Origin: Schleiferiaceae bacterium
GTDB lineage: Bacteria; Bacteroidota; Bacteroidia; Flavobacteriales; Schleiferiaceae
Direction of reading: 5' to 3'
Assembly: GCA_028357285.1 (NCBI GenBank)
Contig: JAOMWM010000001.1
Coordinates: 62,001-126,000, forward strand
Length of the DNA: 64,000 bases
Shown in pieces: positions 7,727 to 16,385 of the stretch. The notes beneath the pieces are model-generated. The model was not told where the DNA came from and did not search any database. It worked only from the letters and a program-made list of their open reading frames with translations. Position 1 is the first letter of the stretch. Each line of letters starts with the position of its first letter. A program made the position numbers and the translations under genes.

Positions 7727-10661
7727 TAAGCCGAGTGAATTAAGATTTGAAGAATGGGTTGAAGCCTCGCTTGTAAAAGTGGGCTTCAAAGATAGTTTTG
7801 TGCATTCTAACGAGTTTTCAGAAGCTTACGACAAAGACCTATGCCTTCTTCCTGAACACCTCTTAAACTTCGTTAAATCAACTCAGATAGAGACCTATGA
7901 AAGGCTTCAATCATTGAAGGACTCAGCTACGGATATTTTTCTTTTAAAGAAGATAGATGAGCTTATTTCAAAGAGAGGAATTATTGAGGTATTAAGAAAC
8001 GGTATTCAGACATCAGGCTGTAATTTTCAATTAGCTTACTTCAAGCCCAAAAGCGACCTCAACCCTGAGCTGAATGCACTTTATTCTAAGAATCATTTTA
8101 CGGTTGTTAGACAACTTCATTATTCAAAGAGAAATAATAACTCTTTAGATATGACACTCTTCTTGAATGGAGTGCCTATTTCAACCCTAGAGCTTAAAAA
8201 TCAACTTACAGGTCAATCCATTCGTGATGCTGAAAAACAGTACAAGTTTGATCGTGATCCAAGAGAGCCGTTATTCAAGTTTAAGCGCTGTCTAGTGCAC
8301 TTTTGTGTGGACAATGACAAAGTCTCTATGACGACAAGATTGAGTGGATCTAAGACAAGGTTTTTACCATATAACAAAGACATAGAGAATCCGTTGGTAG
8401 AAGATGATTATCGCTCAAACTATCTATGGAATGAAATCTTAAAACCTGACTCTCTTCTTGATATCATAGAAAATTTTGTCCTCATCTCAGAAGAGGAAGA
8501 AAGAGAGTGGAATCCTAAAAAGAAAATTGTTGAGAAGAAGAAGTTTGAAGTCCAAATATTCCCAAGATATCACCAATTAGAAGTAATTCGTTCTCTACGA
8601 GAAACAGTTAAAGTTGAAGGCGTAGGAAAGAACTATCTAATTCAACACACAACAGGATCAGGGAAGTCATATTCTATAGGTTGGTTGTCCCATACCCTCG
8701 CCTCTCTGTATCAAAAACAGGGAGACACTAAGAGAATGTTTGATAGCATTCTCGTGCTTACGGATCGTAAAGTTTTGGATAAGCAACTTCAAGGTACAGT
8801 CTCAAAGCTAGAACAAACCGATGGGGTTGTTAACAATGTTGACCTCAACTCTCAGCAATTAAAAGAGTTTTTGGAGAAGGGTAAAGATATTATTATAACC
8901 ACCGTACAGAAGTTCCCTGTAATCTCAGATGCTATTGCTAACCTAAAGAGCAAAACATTTGCTGTGGTGATTGATGAGGTTCATTCATCTCAAAGTGGTG
9001 AAACAGCCAAGCACATTAAGAAGTCGCTTTCTAAAACTGAAGAGGAAGAAGAACTTGACTTTGAGGATCTGATTCGCTTAGAAATATCCTCAAGAGGAAA
9101 GCAAGACCACATTTCATATTTCGGCTTCACAGGAACACCTAAGAACAAGACACTTGAACTATTCGGTAGAAAGAACTCAGACGGTTTATTTGTTCCGTTT
9201 CATTCGTACACAATGAAACAATCAATAGCCGAGGGATTTACTTTGGATGTTCTTCAGAACTATACAACTTACAAGAGGTTCTTCAAGGTTCTTCAAACAG
9301 ATGATGAAGACAAAGAAGTTCCTGAAAGTCAGGTTAAACGAGAATTGGTGCAATTCGTAGACTCTCACGAGGAAACCATTAAGCAGAAGGTCACAATAAT
9401 TCTAGACCATTTCGTTGACAAAGCATCTAGAAAAATTGATGGTAAGGCTAGAGGGATGGTTGTTGTGCGTTCTAGAAAACACTGCGTCCTATTCCACGAA
9501 GAGATGGTAAGTCAAATGAGAGAAAGAAATCTAACATATAGCTGTTTGGTTGCTTTCTCAGGCACTATCTATCACAATGGAATTGAGAACACTGAAGTCT
9601 CATTGAACAAGGCAAATGGACTTAAAGGAAACATACCTGACGGCTTGAAAGATCCGAGATTCAGGATATTAATTGTTTCAAATAAATACCAAACAGGTTT
9701 TGACGAACCTATGATGCAGTCAATGTATGTTGACAAGAAATTGAATGGAGTTCAATGTGTACAAACACTCTCAAGACTCAACAGGACGAAAAGCGGAAAG
9801 ACAGATACCTTCGTTTTAGATTTTGCTAATGAAACCGAAGAGATTGTAGAGTCGTTTCAGCCATATTTCACCTCTACCGTTTTAACAGAGGAAACTGACC
9901 CTGATAAGGTTTATGATCTTCTCTATGAGATTGAACAATATCAGCTTTATACTGATTATCAGCTAGATGAATTCTGTAAAGAATTTTATTCTGTATCAGA
10001 CTCAGACGAAAAACTACATCCAATCATTGATGAAGTAGTAAAGAGGTTTAAAGACAGGCTAGACGAAGAAGTACAGGATAAATTCAAATCTCTGATCCAA
10101 TCATACATAAGGCTCTATTCATATGTCACACAGATATCTTCTTTTGCTGAGGTGAGTTGGGAGAAGAATTATGTATTCCTGAGATTCTTAAACAAGAAGC
10201 TACCTAAAGGAAAAGCAGAGAGAGTTTCAGTTTTGGATTATGTTGATTTGGATTCCCTAAGGATTCAGATGATGGGAGAGTCTCAATTATCCCTTCAAGA
10301 TCAGGTTGGCGAATTAGATCCTCAATTTGGTGGAACATCAACATTGGCCCCTGAAGAAGAAAAAGAACTTCTCTCTCAAATCATAGATAAGGTTAACAAT
10401 CTTTATGGTGTTGATCTTGGGGAAGAGGATAAGATCAATATGGATCTTGTGGTTAAGCGTGTTTCGCAAAACGAAGATCTCAGGAAGGTTATGAAAGGTG
10501 ATAATACGGATGATGATCGTAAGGCCTACTTTGAGAAAATATTCAAAGACGAGATGGTAGACTTCTATGGTGATCGTATTGACTTCTATAAGAAGGTTAT
10601 GGATAAGAATGTATTTCCATTAATTGCTGATGGAATCTTTAGGGCTATTCAAAATCTCTAA
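7719..10661 (+). CDS. hsdR: Type I restriction endonuclease, motor/nuclease R subunit
   Basis: The R subunit cuts unmethylated DNA after ATP-driven translocation. The 980 residues have an N-terminal nuclease domain with D144 and the pair E158/K160 (in STLELKNQ), forming the PD-(D/E)xK site. A superfamily 2 helicase follows, with Walker A TTGSGKS at about 311-317, a Walker B of type DEVH near 418-422, and motif III FTGTP. A C-terminal helical region follows the motor, from about residue 750, and would bind the core methylase. The start overlaps hsdS by 8 bases, which suggests translational coupling. All catalytic motifs are intact. Confidence 0.95.
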   Translation: MPSKPSELRFEEWVEASLVKVGFKDSFVHSNEFSEAYDKDLCLLPEHLLNFVKSTQIETYERLQSLKDSATDIFLLKKIDELISKRGIIEVLRNGIQTSGCNFQLAYFKPKSDLNPELNALYSKNHFTVVRQLHYSKRNNNSLDMTLFLNGVPISTLELKNQLTGQSIRDAEKQYKFDRDPREPLFKFKRCLVHFCVDNDKVSMTTRLSGSKTRFLPYNKDIENPLVEDDYRSNYLWNEILKPDSLLDIIENFVLISEEEEREWNPKKKIVEKKKFEVQIFPRYHQLEVIRSLRETVKVEGVGKNYLIQHTTGSGKSYSIGWLSHTLASLYQKQGDTKRMFDSILVLTDRKVLDKQLQGTVSKLEQTDGVVNNVDLNSQQLKEFLEKGKDIIITTVQKFPVISDAIANLKSKTFAVVIDEVHSSQSGETAKHIKKSLSKTEEEEELDFEDLIRLEISSRGKQDHISYFGFTGTPKNKTLELFGRKNSDGLFVPFHSYTMKQSIAEGFTLDVLQNYTTYKRFFKVLQTDDEDKEVPESQVKRELVQFVDSHEETIKQKVTIILDHFVDKASRKIDGKARGMVVVRSRKHCVLFHEEMVSQMRERNLTYSCLVAFSGTIYHNGIENTEVSLNKANGLKGNIPDGLKDPRFRILIVSNKYQTGFDEPMMQSMYVDKKLNGVQCVQTLSRLNRTKSGKTDTFVLDFANETEEIVESFQPYFTSTVLTEETDPDKVYDLLYEIEQYQLYTDYQLDEFCKEFYSVSDSDEKLHPIIDEVVKRFKDRLDEEVQDKFKSLIQSYIRLYSYVTQISSFAEVSWEKNYVFLRFLNKKLPKGKAERVSVLDYVDLDSLRIQMMGESQLSLQDQVGELDPQFGGTSTLAPEEEKELLSQIIDKVNNLYGVDLGEEDKINMDLVVKRVSQNEDLRKVMKGDNTDDDRKAYFEKIFKDEMVDFYGDRIDFYKKVMDKNVFPLIADGIFRAIQNL

Positions 10662-10922
10662 TCCCCCCTCAAAGAGGTTAGCTTACTAGAAACAGCGAAA
10701 TTCTCCGGTCAATCCAAAAACTGACAGTAAAAACTGACAGTATTGACAGTAAATCGTACCTTTTCACTGATTATTAACCCACTGTTGGTTTTTAAGAAGT
10801 TCTCTATTTAATTGGAAAATCTGGGTTTCTAAAGCGGAGTAGCAACTTCAATGCTTTAGCGTTGATTTGAGGCTGTGCCTCAGTTGTAGCGAGTTATAAG
10901 AGTACAACGATGCTATAAACGA
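10662..10922. other. Non-coding junction between the RM island and the tRNA-Met
   Basis: No gene seen. It contains three copies of TGACAGTA near its left end and a small hairpin GAGGC-TGT-GCCTC near 10870. It lies where the AT-rich island gives way to ordinary chromosome, so it may include an end of the mobile element. Confidence 0.45.
10722..10751 (+). repeat. Three direct copies of TGACAGTA
   Basis: Copies at 10722-10729, 10735-10742 and 10744-10751; the first two sit in the larger repeat AAAAACTGACAGTA. Short tandem sites near a tRNA and at an island edge resemble arm-type integrase sites, but no binding consensus for this integrase is known to me. Confidence 0.5.
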
Positions 10923-10956
10923 AGAAACCCTCTGAAGTTTCCTTCAAAGGGTTTCT
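10923..10956 (-). terminator. Terminator of tRNA-fMet
   Basis: A stem of 15 pairs with one G-T mismatch (10923-10937 with 10942-10956, 4-nt loop) begins a few bases after the mature 3' end of the minus-strand tRNA and is followed by a short T-rich stretch on that strand. This is the expected position and form of a tRNA transcription terminator. Confidence 0.75.
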
Positions 10957-10959
10957 GAG

Positions 10960-11032
<73 letters not shown>

Positions 11033-11043
11033 CTATTGTGGGG

Positions 11044-11076
11044 CAAATATAGGGCTGTTCGTCGCATTATACCAAA
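11044..11076 (-). promoter_or_regulatory. Promoter of tRNA-fMet
   Basis: On the minus strand a perfect Bacteroidota -7 element TATATTTG (11044-11051) is preceded by TTTG (11073-11076) with a 21-bp spacer. It lies 11 bases before the mature tRNA 5' end. The spacer is slightly longer than in the recA promoter, so the -33 assignment is weaker than the -7. Confidence 0.65.
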
Positions 11077-11237
11077 CTAATACATAGAGAATGCCATTAA
11101 ATACGAGTCTAGGGTCAGAACAAGCAGATTATCAAAGTAGTAGGGAATTGCTAATTCTTTAAAGACTCCTATGTCGGTGAAGAGAATGATCTGCGCATTC
11201 ATCAACGGTGATTTGAAAATCGTGGAGATGGCAGAAT

Positions 11238-12167
11238 TTAGAAGATATAGGTTTCATATTCACGCATAATGGATATATCAGAGTCTGGCATGCGGTTGAC
11301 TCGGTTATCGACTTGAACTAAGGCATAGATGCACTTTTGAGCGTTACGAGATTTAGCGACTTTGTGAAGTTGTCCAGCGATAGCATTGCCTAAACCCTTG
11401 GCTTGGAATTCACGTAGAATACCTATGGTTTTAAAAATGATGGTAGCGTCGGGGAGTTCTGATAAATAGGCAAAACCTACTTTTTGATCTTTTATCTGGA
11501 CCCAGTACAACAGCGGAGTGTTATTAGAGCCTGCGGTTATGTGCTGCAGCCAATTTTGGAATTGGACCTTCGTCATAGACTCATAGCCCCAATTACCACT
11601 AAAGATGGCGTCGATCAAATTTAGGAGGGCATCGGCTGTTCCGGACGAGCCTAGCTCTATGTGCTCAAGGGAGAATCCTTGATCATACCAGTCTTGAACA
11701 AAAGGTTCGGACACTTCGATGACGCCGTCAAAGTGCGTGCGATAAGCGCTGCGGTATTTTACTACTTTTTTTGGTCGGCAGGCGTTAAAAAAGTTAGCCA
11801 CGTACGGAGCACTCTCCCACTCGCCAGGGAAGATGGGACCACCGTTAGTCATCGAAATGAATTTATACGGCAAGAAAGTCGAACCGTTGATAGGTCCGTA
11901 CAAAGGGCCTACGAATTGAGCCCTGGTTTGGGCCCATGCTTCGCGTTGATTTTCTTCAGTGCCCCCTTTCAGTTCAAAAAATCCAAAGGCGTGTCCGTCC
12001 ATAAATGGATAGGTTCCGAAGCAGAAATAGTCATTATCGATCCACTGGGCATTAATCTTTGATGAATAGAAGTCCCAGCAGGTGCGTTCATAATCACACG
12101 ACTCGTGGCCAAGGTTGGCTTTGCGGTAGCGAACAAAATTTTGAAAATGGTCAAGCGTAGGTATCAT
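11238..12167 (-). CDS. GNAT-family N-acyltransferase, likely tandem-GNAT
   Basis: A 309-residue protein. The C-terminal half has the GNAT acyl-CoA-binding pattern (GILREFQAKGLGNAIAGQL, a variant of the V-x-x-x-x-R/Q-G-x-G/A loop). The N-terminal half has features seen in other two-domain GNAT proteins, such as FVGPLYGPINGST and later YRSAYRT, so it is probably a degenerate second GNAT fold. It would acylate an amine or similar group on an unknown acceptor. It is the last gene of the four-gene operon and overlaps the dikinase gene by four bases, which links its job to that pathway. The substrate cannot be read from sequence. Confidence 0.75.
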   Translation of the reverse strand: MIPTLDHFQNFVRYRKANLGHESCDYERTCWDFYSSKINAQWIDNDYFCFGTYPFMDGHAFGFFELKGGTEENQREAWAQTRAQFVGPLYGPINGSTFLPYKFISMTNGGPIFPGEWESAPYVANFFNACRPKKVVKYRSAYRTHFDGVIEVSEPFVQDWYDQGFSLEHIELGSSGTADALLNLIDAIFSGNWGYESMTKVQFQNWLQHITAGSNNTPLLYWVQIKDQKVGFAYLSELPDATIIFKTIGILREFQAKGLGNAIAGQLHKVAKSRNAQKCIYALVQVDNRVNRMPDSDISIMREYETYIF

Positions 12168-14464
12168 AGTATGGGTTTTAACGTGCCGCTTGCGGCGTCA
12201 AGAACGGCTTCTCCCCCATCTTTTAGTTGTGCTGTTGCATTTGGCGCACCGATAATGCAGGGTATGCCCAATTCTCTTGTTACGATGGAAGCGTGTGAAA
12301 GCAATCCACCTTGCTCGACCACTAAGCCCTTAGCTTTACTTATGAGCATACTCCATCCCGGGTCGGTATGTTTAGCCACGAGGATATCAAAGTCTGGCCA
12401 GGGTCCTGGTCGGTATTCATCCATTACCAATAAGCGGCCTTTGACGACACCAGGGAACACACATTGTCCCTCAACAATTTCGCCGGTGGCAGTACCAGAA
12501 ATGTAGGGCGGTGCCTCCCCCGATGGAGTTGTAGCGAAACTCCGCGGGTATCGATCATCTGCATGCTTGACATATTTTGCTTTGCGCTCTACAATCAAAT
12601 CTTTCCACTGTGTAATATCACCGGCAAACCATTCTTCAATTTTAAGGTAGAAGATGTCATCGGGTTCTTGAATATGACCGGATTGGGCCGCGTTAATTCC
12701 ACCTTGAAGCAATATGCGACGTAACCAACCGAAGCCAGTGGAGCGCAATAGTCTAAACGCTTCACGTTGTTTGATATAGCGCTGTAGTTGCTTTATGCCC
12801 CAGGGTAATTTTTGGTCGGTATGTGGGCCGCTAGACAAAAGTGGGCTGGACGCAATCTCTTGAATTGCGTTCGACAGAGCGCCGAAATCATCCATAGGAC
12901 TCGGTGATTCGAGCTTAAGCTCGTTGGGGAATCGACCACCGAAAATGGAGAAATATGTGGTCCAACGCTCATGTAATTCGCGATTTTGTTGGAGTTGATT
13001 GTAGAATGCAGATTCGTCTACCGCGATTAACGCCTTCTTCAATAGGACATCTTCAATCACCTCATGGGCTAAGGCTTTGAAGTCTCTCAATTGTTTGACG
13101 CTTGGGGTTTCCACTGAGAGGAAGCCCTGAAGTTCCTCTGGGCTGTACTTTTTCTCAGCCCATCCAAGGAACGTCATCAGTACAGTGTCGCTCTCTACGG
13201 TGACATACCAGCGGCGTAACCAGCGGCGCTCGCAATGGTTCCATAAAGTTTGGAGTTCGGAGGTGGAGCGCTTCGAAAAATCAGTCCTGCCTAAGGCATT
13301 AAAATCTTTCTGAACAACTCGATTGAATCTGTTCTTCGTCCATGGGAAACAGAGCACCTTCCACAACATTAGCGGATAGTAGGCAATTTTCAACCAAGCT
13401 GATGGTCGCATACTTTCAGGAAGGAAAATTTGTTGGCGAATTTCAGCAGTGATCATGCGCTCTAAGTTTTCCTTGTTCCTCTCATAACCAGGCAGGAAAA
13501 ACATCATGGAATACCAATGATTCATGACATAGTACATGCGGCCATTAAAGTCTTTGACAAGGTTATCAAAAACGCTTTGATGGCGCCGGATGGTTTGCTT
13601 GGGTACCCCGCTATGTGCGAGTAAATCCTCGTATACATATTTGTAGAGTCGGCGCGCCACGCTTGCCGTCATTGGGCTTACCGTGCCCGTGTAAGATTCG
13701 GCTAGGTTAGAATTATCGAATAGCCAAAGCTGAGGGAGCCAGTCTACCGTCACCGGACGAATTTGTAGTACGTACAATTTACCCTCAACAAAGGTCCACT
13801 CCACATCCATAGGCTTGCTGTAATGCTGGCGAACCTTTCGGTACAAACGAAGCAGCGCTCGATCCAGGATAGGGGTCCATTTATTAGACTCAAATTCCTT
13901 AGTCACGATTTGACCCGAAGTGCTGTCAAAGAGCTGACCTTGTCGTAAGTCGGAGCCCTGGTCCATCCAAGTTTCTCCGCTGGGATGAAACCCTCTTTGG
14001 GCAACTTCAAACCCTTGAACCACATAATTACACAATCCCGGCGCATAGTTGACCATCCATCGTTCTTCGTGGGTAAACATCACGCCTGAAGTACTATTGA
14101 CACTATGAATCAGGGGCTGTATCACGACGCCGTGAGGTTCATTATCGGGAGATAATTCTGGTAAACTTGCGGCCACAACATTGATGGCATCGGCAATTGA
14201 TTCTTTGGTGATACCCAGTAGGGTCTTAAATTGGCCCGCGGCAGCGCTTTCCTCAGTATCCTCCGTAATGCTTGAGCTGCGAACCGCGTAAAAATCGGAC
14301 TCCCCTATTTCATCTAAAACCGCTTTAGCAATCTCCTCGGGATTAGCGTTTGGAAGGTCATCGTCAGCGCATACCGAAGTGAAAGGCAACGTTTTAAATC
14401 CATGTTCTTGCAAACTTGCGAGCCCTTTAGCCTTATTCCCAAAAACGCCTAATGTTAGAGCCAT
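12164..14464 (-). CDS. PPDK/PEP-synthase-like dikinase (ATP-grasp plus phosphohistidine domain)
   Basis: A 766-residue enzyme with an N-terminal pyruvate-phosphate-dikinase type ATP-grasp domain (residues 1 to about 240; VRSSSITED at 61-69, LQIRPVT near 235) and a C-terminal swivelling phosphohistidine domain ending the protein, with catalytic His724 in GGLLSHASIV. Between them lies about 400 residues of unrelated, mainly helical sequence instead of the PEP/pyruvate-binding barrel of true PEP synthase, which would follow the His domain. This order is like rifampin phosphotransferase and other small-molecule dikinases. It would therefore phosphorylate, or activate by phosphorylation, a specific small molecule. 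It overlaps the UbiA gene by 10 bases. The substrate is unknown. Confidence 0.8.
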   Translation of the reverse strand: MALTLGVFGNKAKGLASLQEHGFKTLPFTSVCADDDLPNANPEEIAKAVLDEIGESDFYAVRSSSITEDTEESAAAGQFKTLLGITKESIADAINVVAASLPELSPDNEPHGVVIQPLIHSVNSTSGVMFTHEERWMVNYAPGLCNYVVQGFEVAQRGFHPSGETWMDQGSDLRQGQLFDSTSGQIVTKEFESNKWTPILDRALLRLYRKVRQHYSKPMDVEWTFVEGKLYVLQIRPVTVDWLPQLWLFDNSNLAESYTGTVSPMTASVARRLYKYVYEDLLAHSGVPKQTIRRHQSVFDNLVKDFNGRMYYVMNHWYSMMFFLPGYERNKENLERMITAEIRQQIFLPESMRPSAWLKIAYYPLMLWKVLCFPWTKNRFNRVVQKDFNALGRTDFSKRSTSELQTLWNHCERRWLRRWYVTVESDTVLMTFLGWAEKKYSPEELQGFLSVETPSVKQLRDFKALAHEVIEDVLLKKALIAVDESAFYNQLQQNRELHERWTTYFSIFGGRFPNELKLESPSPMDDFGALSNAIQEIASSPLLSSGPHTDQKLPWGIKQLQRYIKQREAFRLLRSTGFGWLRRILLQGGINAAQSGHIQEPDDIFYLKIEEWFAGDITQWKDLIVERKAKYVKHADDRYPRSFATTPSGEAPPYISGTATGEIVEGQCVFPGVVKGRLLVMDEYRPGPWPDFDILVAKHTDPGWSMLISKAKGLVVEQGGLLSHASIVTRELGIPCIIGAPNATAQLKDGGEAVLDAASGTLKPIL

Positions 14465-15327
14465 ACGACTAGATTGAGTAATATATACGATAAGACTGCG
14501 CCAGCTTGAATACTGTACTTGCCTTTTTTATCAGGTTTGTTGGCGTAGCGCATTGCGCCTAGAAGCAATGGCAAGATCGCTAACCAAATGTACAGTTGGG
14601 ATACTCCGGAAATTTGAGCATAGAGCCACATAGAAAGTAGCCCAATTAGCAAGGTTACGACTGCACTCCCCCAAATTCCTAAGCGTGAAGAATAGCTGTC
14701 TCTGTAAGCTGTTTCTTCGTCAGGTGGAAGGCATTTTCGAGCTGCTTCGACAAGAGCACTTAAGGCAAATACACCTAAGGCATGCCACCAAATATTTTCG
14801 GACCATTGAAGTGTTTTGGAGATGGCAGCATAAGCGACCAATTGGAGCAACAACATCTGCATCAACATGATTACATTATATAACCAAAAGTGAGGCTTGA
14901 GTTTTGCTAAGGGACCTACCTCGTAACGCGCCAATATAGAATAGAGCAATAGCCCTGCAGAAAGTAAGCCAGACAAGGGATCCAACACTATGTGGATGCT
15001 GATGAATATTCCGCCATTCCAATAACCAATACGCAAGATTTCCTTTTCCGTGATCAGTCCACGCTGTAGTGGGCGATCCGGATGATGCACATCATCAACC
15101 TCTTTATCTCTTAACTCATCAATAACTCGAGTGTGAAGTAAGAAGGACAGTCCAGCCACGGCGAGTAAGGCATATTTCCACCACTCCGCGTAGTAACCGT
15201 CCAGTTCTAAAACAGCCAACGTTGATACAATAATGGCCAATGTAGTTGGCAACAAAAAGACCAGCGGGAACCGTTCGATCTGGTATTGATAGAGCCGACG
15301 CCCTAGACCTTGCTTTGTTTCTTCCAT
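14455..15327 (-). CDS. UbiA-family prenyltransferase-like integral membrane protein
   Basis: A 290-residue polytopic membrane protein with about eight or nine hydrophobic segments. It carries the two Asp-rich loops of the UbiA superfamily: VIDELRDKEVDD (D70, D74, D78/79) after the second membrane segment, and PPDEETAYRDSYSSRLG (203-219) later. These loops bind Mg-diphosphate of a prenyl donor. The first loop has D in place of the classic N of NDxxDxxxD. It is not obviously UbiA, MenA or a heme O synthase. It overlaps the BtaA-like gene by 25 bases and the dikinase gene by 10. Prenyl or phospholipid-like donor and acceptor are unknown. Confidence 0.8.
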   Translation of the reverse strand: MEETKQGLGRRLYQYQIERFPLVFLLPTTLAIIVSTLAVLELDGYYAEWWKYALLAVAGLSFLLHTRVIDELRDKEVDDVHHPDRPLQRGLITEKEILRIGYWNGGIFISIHIVLDPLSGLLSAGLLLYSILARYEVGPLAKLKPHFWLYNVIMLMQMLLLQLVAYAAISKTLQWSENIWWHALGVFALSALVEAARKCLPPDEETAYRDSYSSRLGIWGSAVVTLLIGLLSMWLYAQISGVSQLYIWLAILPLLLGAMRYANKPDKKGKYSIQAGAVLSYILLNLVVWL

Positions 15328-16244
15328 AGGTAAAAGTTATTATAAAATGGCACCCTATCATTTTCGGTCACTTTCATTAGGGTCCACTGGTTTTGGAAGG
15401 AATGCGGCACTGTTATGGCATAGCGATGTTCCCAATACAGAAATAATGAACCCGGCGTACATGCCCGATCAACCAAAGCAAAAAAGTCAGCATTGTACTC
15501 CTCATCCGTTCCTTCCATAATGTCCGAAGCGTGAATCATATGGCGAGCCCGCGGCAATTGCTTTACGTAGGATTTCATATCCATATGGTGGAATAGTAGA
15601 GCATCTGATTCTGGGATCCAATTTCCTTGTAAGTAATCTAACCGACTGTGTTTGTGATAGCCGTGAATGATATAATCTACATATGGATTTTCAATGAGCG
15701 GGTGGGCAAGGATTTTTTCTTTGAATTGGTCCAAGTAATTCACCTGCCTAGGTTTTTTACTCTTGTCCTGAATCAATCCCGGAGGACGCGCTTTGGTATC
15801 CACATTTTCGAGAGAGAAAATTCGACTTGTTAAAAATTGAAATCTTCGAGTATCCCATCCCCGGGCATATACCTCAGCTCTGTGCGCTGTTGAATCTGCC
15901 TGCACCATCTGTTTTCGTGCTCCTGGAGCTAATAAAATAGGGAACACCCTAGCGAACTTCTGCAGAAAGCCTTCCAATTTACCCCCGTGCAGCAACCCTC
16001 GTCGTGAATTAACACCAAAAAGTTGATCGCGATTCGGAGCACTTAGCGCCGCAAGCTTCTTTTGAACGTGTCCAATCTGTGCATGTTCTGTATCGATCAA
16101 ATGAATGTACGTGACTCCGTGGTGGAGTAAACTGAAGGCATGGTCTCCACCACTGGCAACCATGTGATAGTGTTCAACCTCATGCGTATCAACGATACTA
16201 CGAAGTAGATTGGTATCTTCCCAAGATTGCGAGTAATAGAGCAC
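15303..16244 (-). CDS. BtaA-like 3-amino-3-carboxypropyl transferase (DUF3419)
   Basis: A 313-residue protein with the signature of the DUF3419/BtaA family: YYSQSWEDTNLL at the N-terminus, a SAM-binding region VASGGDHAFSLL at 29-40, and HLIDTEHAQ with D51. BtaA moves the aminocarboxypropyl group of S-adenosylmethionine to diacylglycerol in betaine-lipid synthesis. This protein is shorter than the roughly 400-residue BtaA, and no BtaB methyltransferase gene is nearby, so the product may be a different lipid or small molecule. It begins the four-gene overlapping operon. It lies 141 bases downstream of a gldA-like gene on the same strand. Function is by family only. Confidence 0.75.
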   Translation of the reverse strand: MLYYSQSWEDTNLLRSIVDTHEVEHYHMVASGGDHAFSLLHHGVTYIHLIDTEHAQIGHVQKKLAALSAPNRDQLFGVNSRRGLLHGGKLEGFLQKFARVFPILLAPGARKQMVQADSTAHRAEVYARGWDTRRFQFLTSRIFSLENVDTKARPPGLIQDKSKKPRQVNYLDQFKEKILAHPLIENPYVDYIIHGYHKHSRLDYLQGNWIPESDALLFHHMDMKSYVKQLPRARHMIHASDIMEGTDEEYNADFFALVDRACTPGSLFLYWEHRYAITVPHSFQNQWTLMKVTENDRVPFYNNFYLWKKQSKV

Positions 16245-16385
16245 TAAAAGCGTGATTTACAATGAAGGTAGGAAAATTGCAATACACTGTATTTTCAAAG
16301 TGGTCAGATTAATGGGAGAACAGGCTTATGAGGTCCTATATGAGGCTTTCAGCCGATGTAATTGCTTCATTATTGAGACAACAAC

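Noticed and set aside
10722-10751. TGACAGTA repeats as a CRISPR-like or iteron array
   Set aside because: Spacing is irregular (13 and 9 bases) and there are only three copies, with no replication gene nearby.
11661-12062. Plus-strand open frame of 133 codons
   Set aside because: Antisense shadow of the GNAT-like gene.
12105-12506. Plus-strand open frame of 133 codons
   Set aside because: It overlaps the dikinase and GNAT genes in antisense and shows no domain-like pattern.
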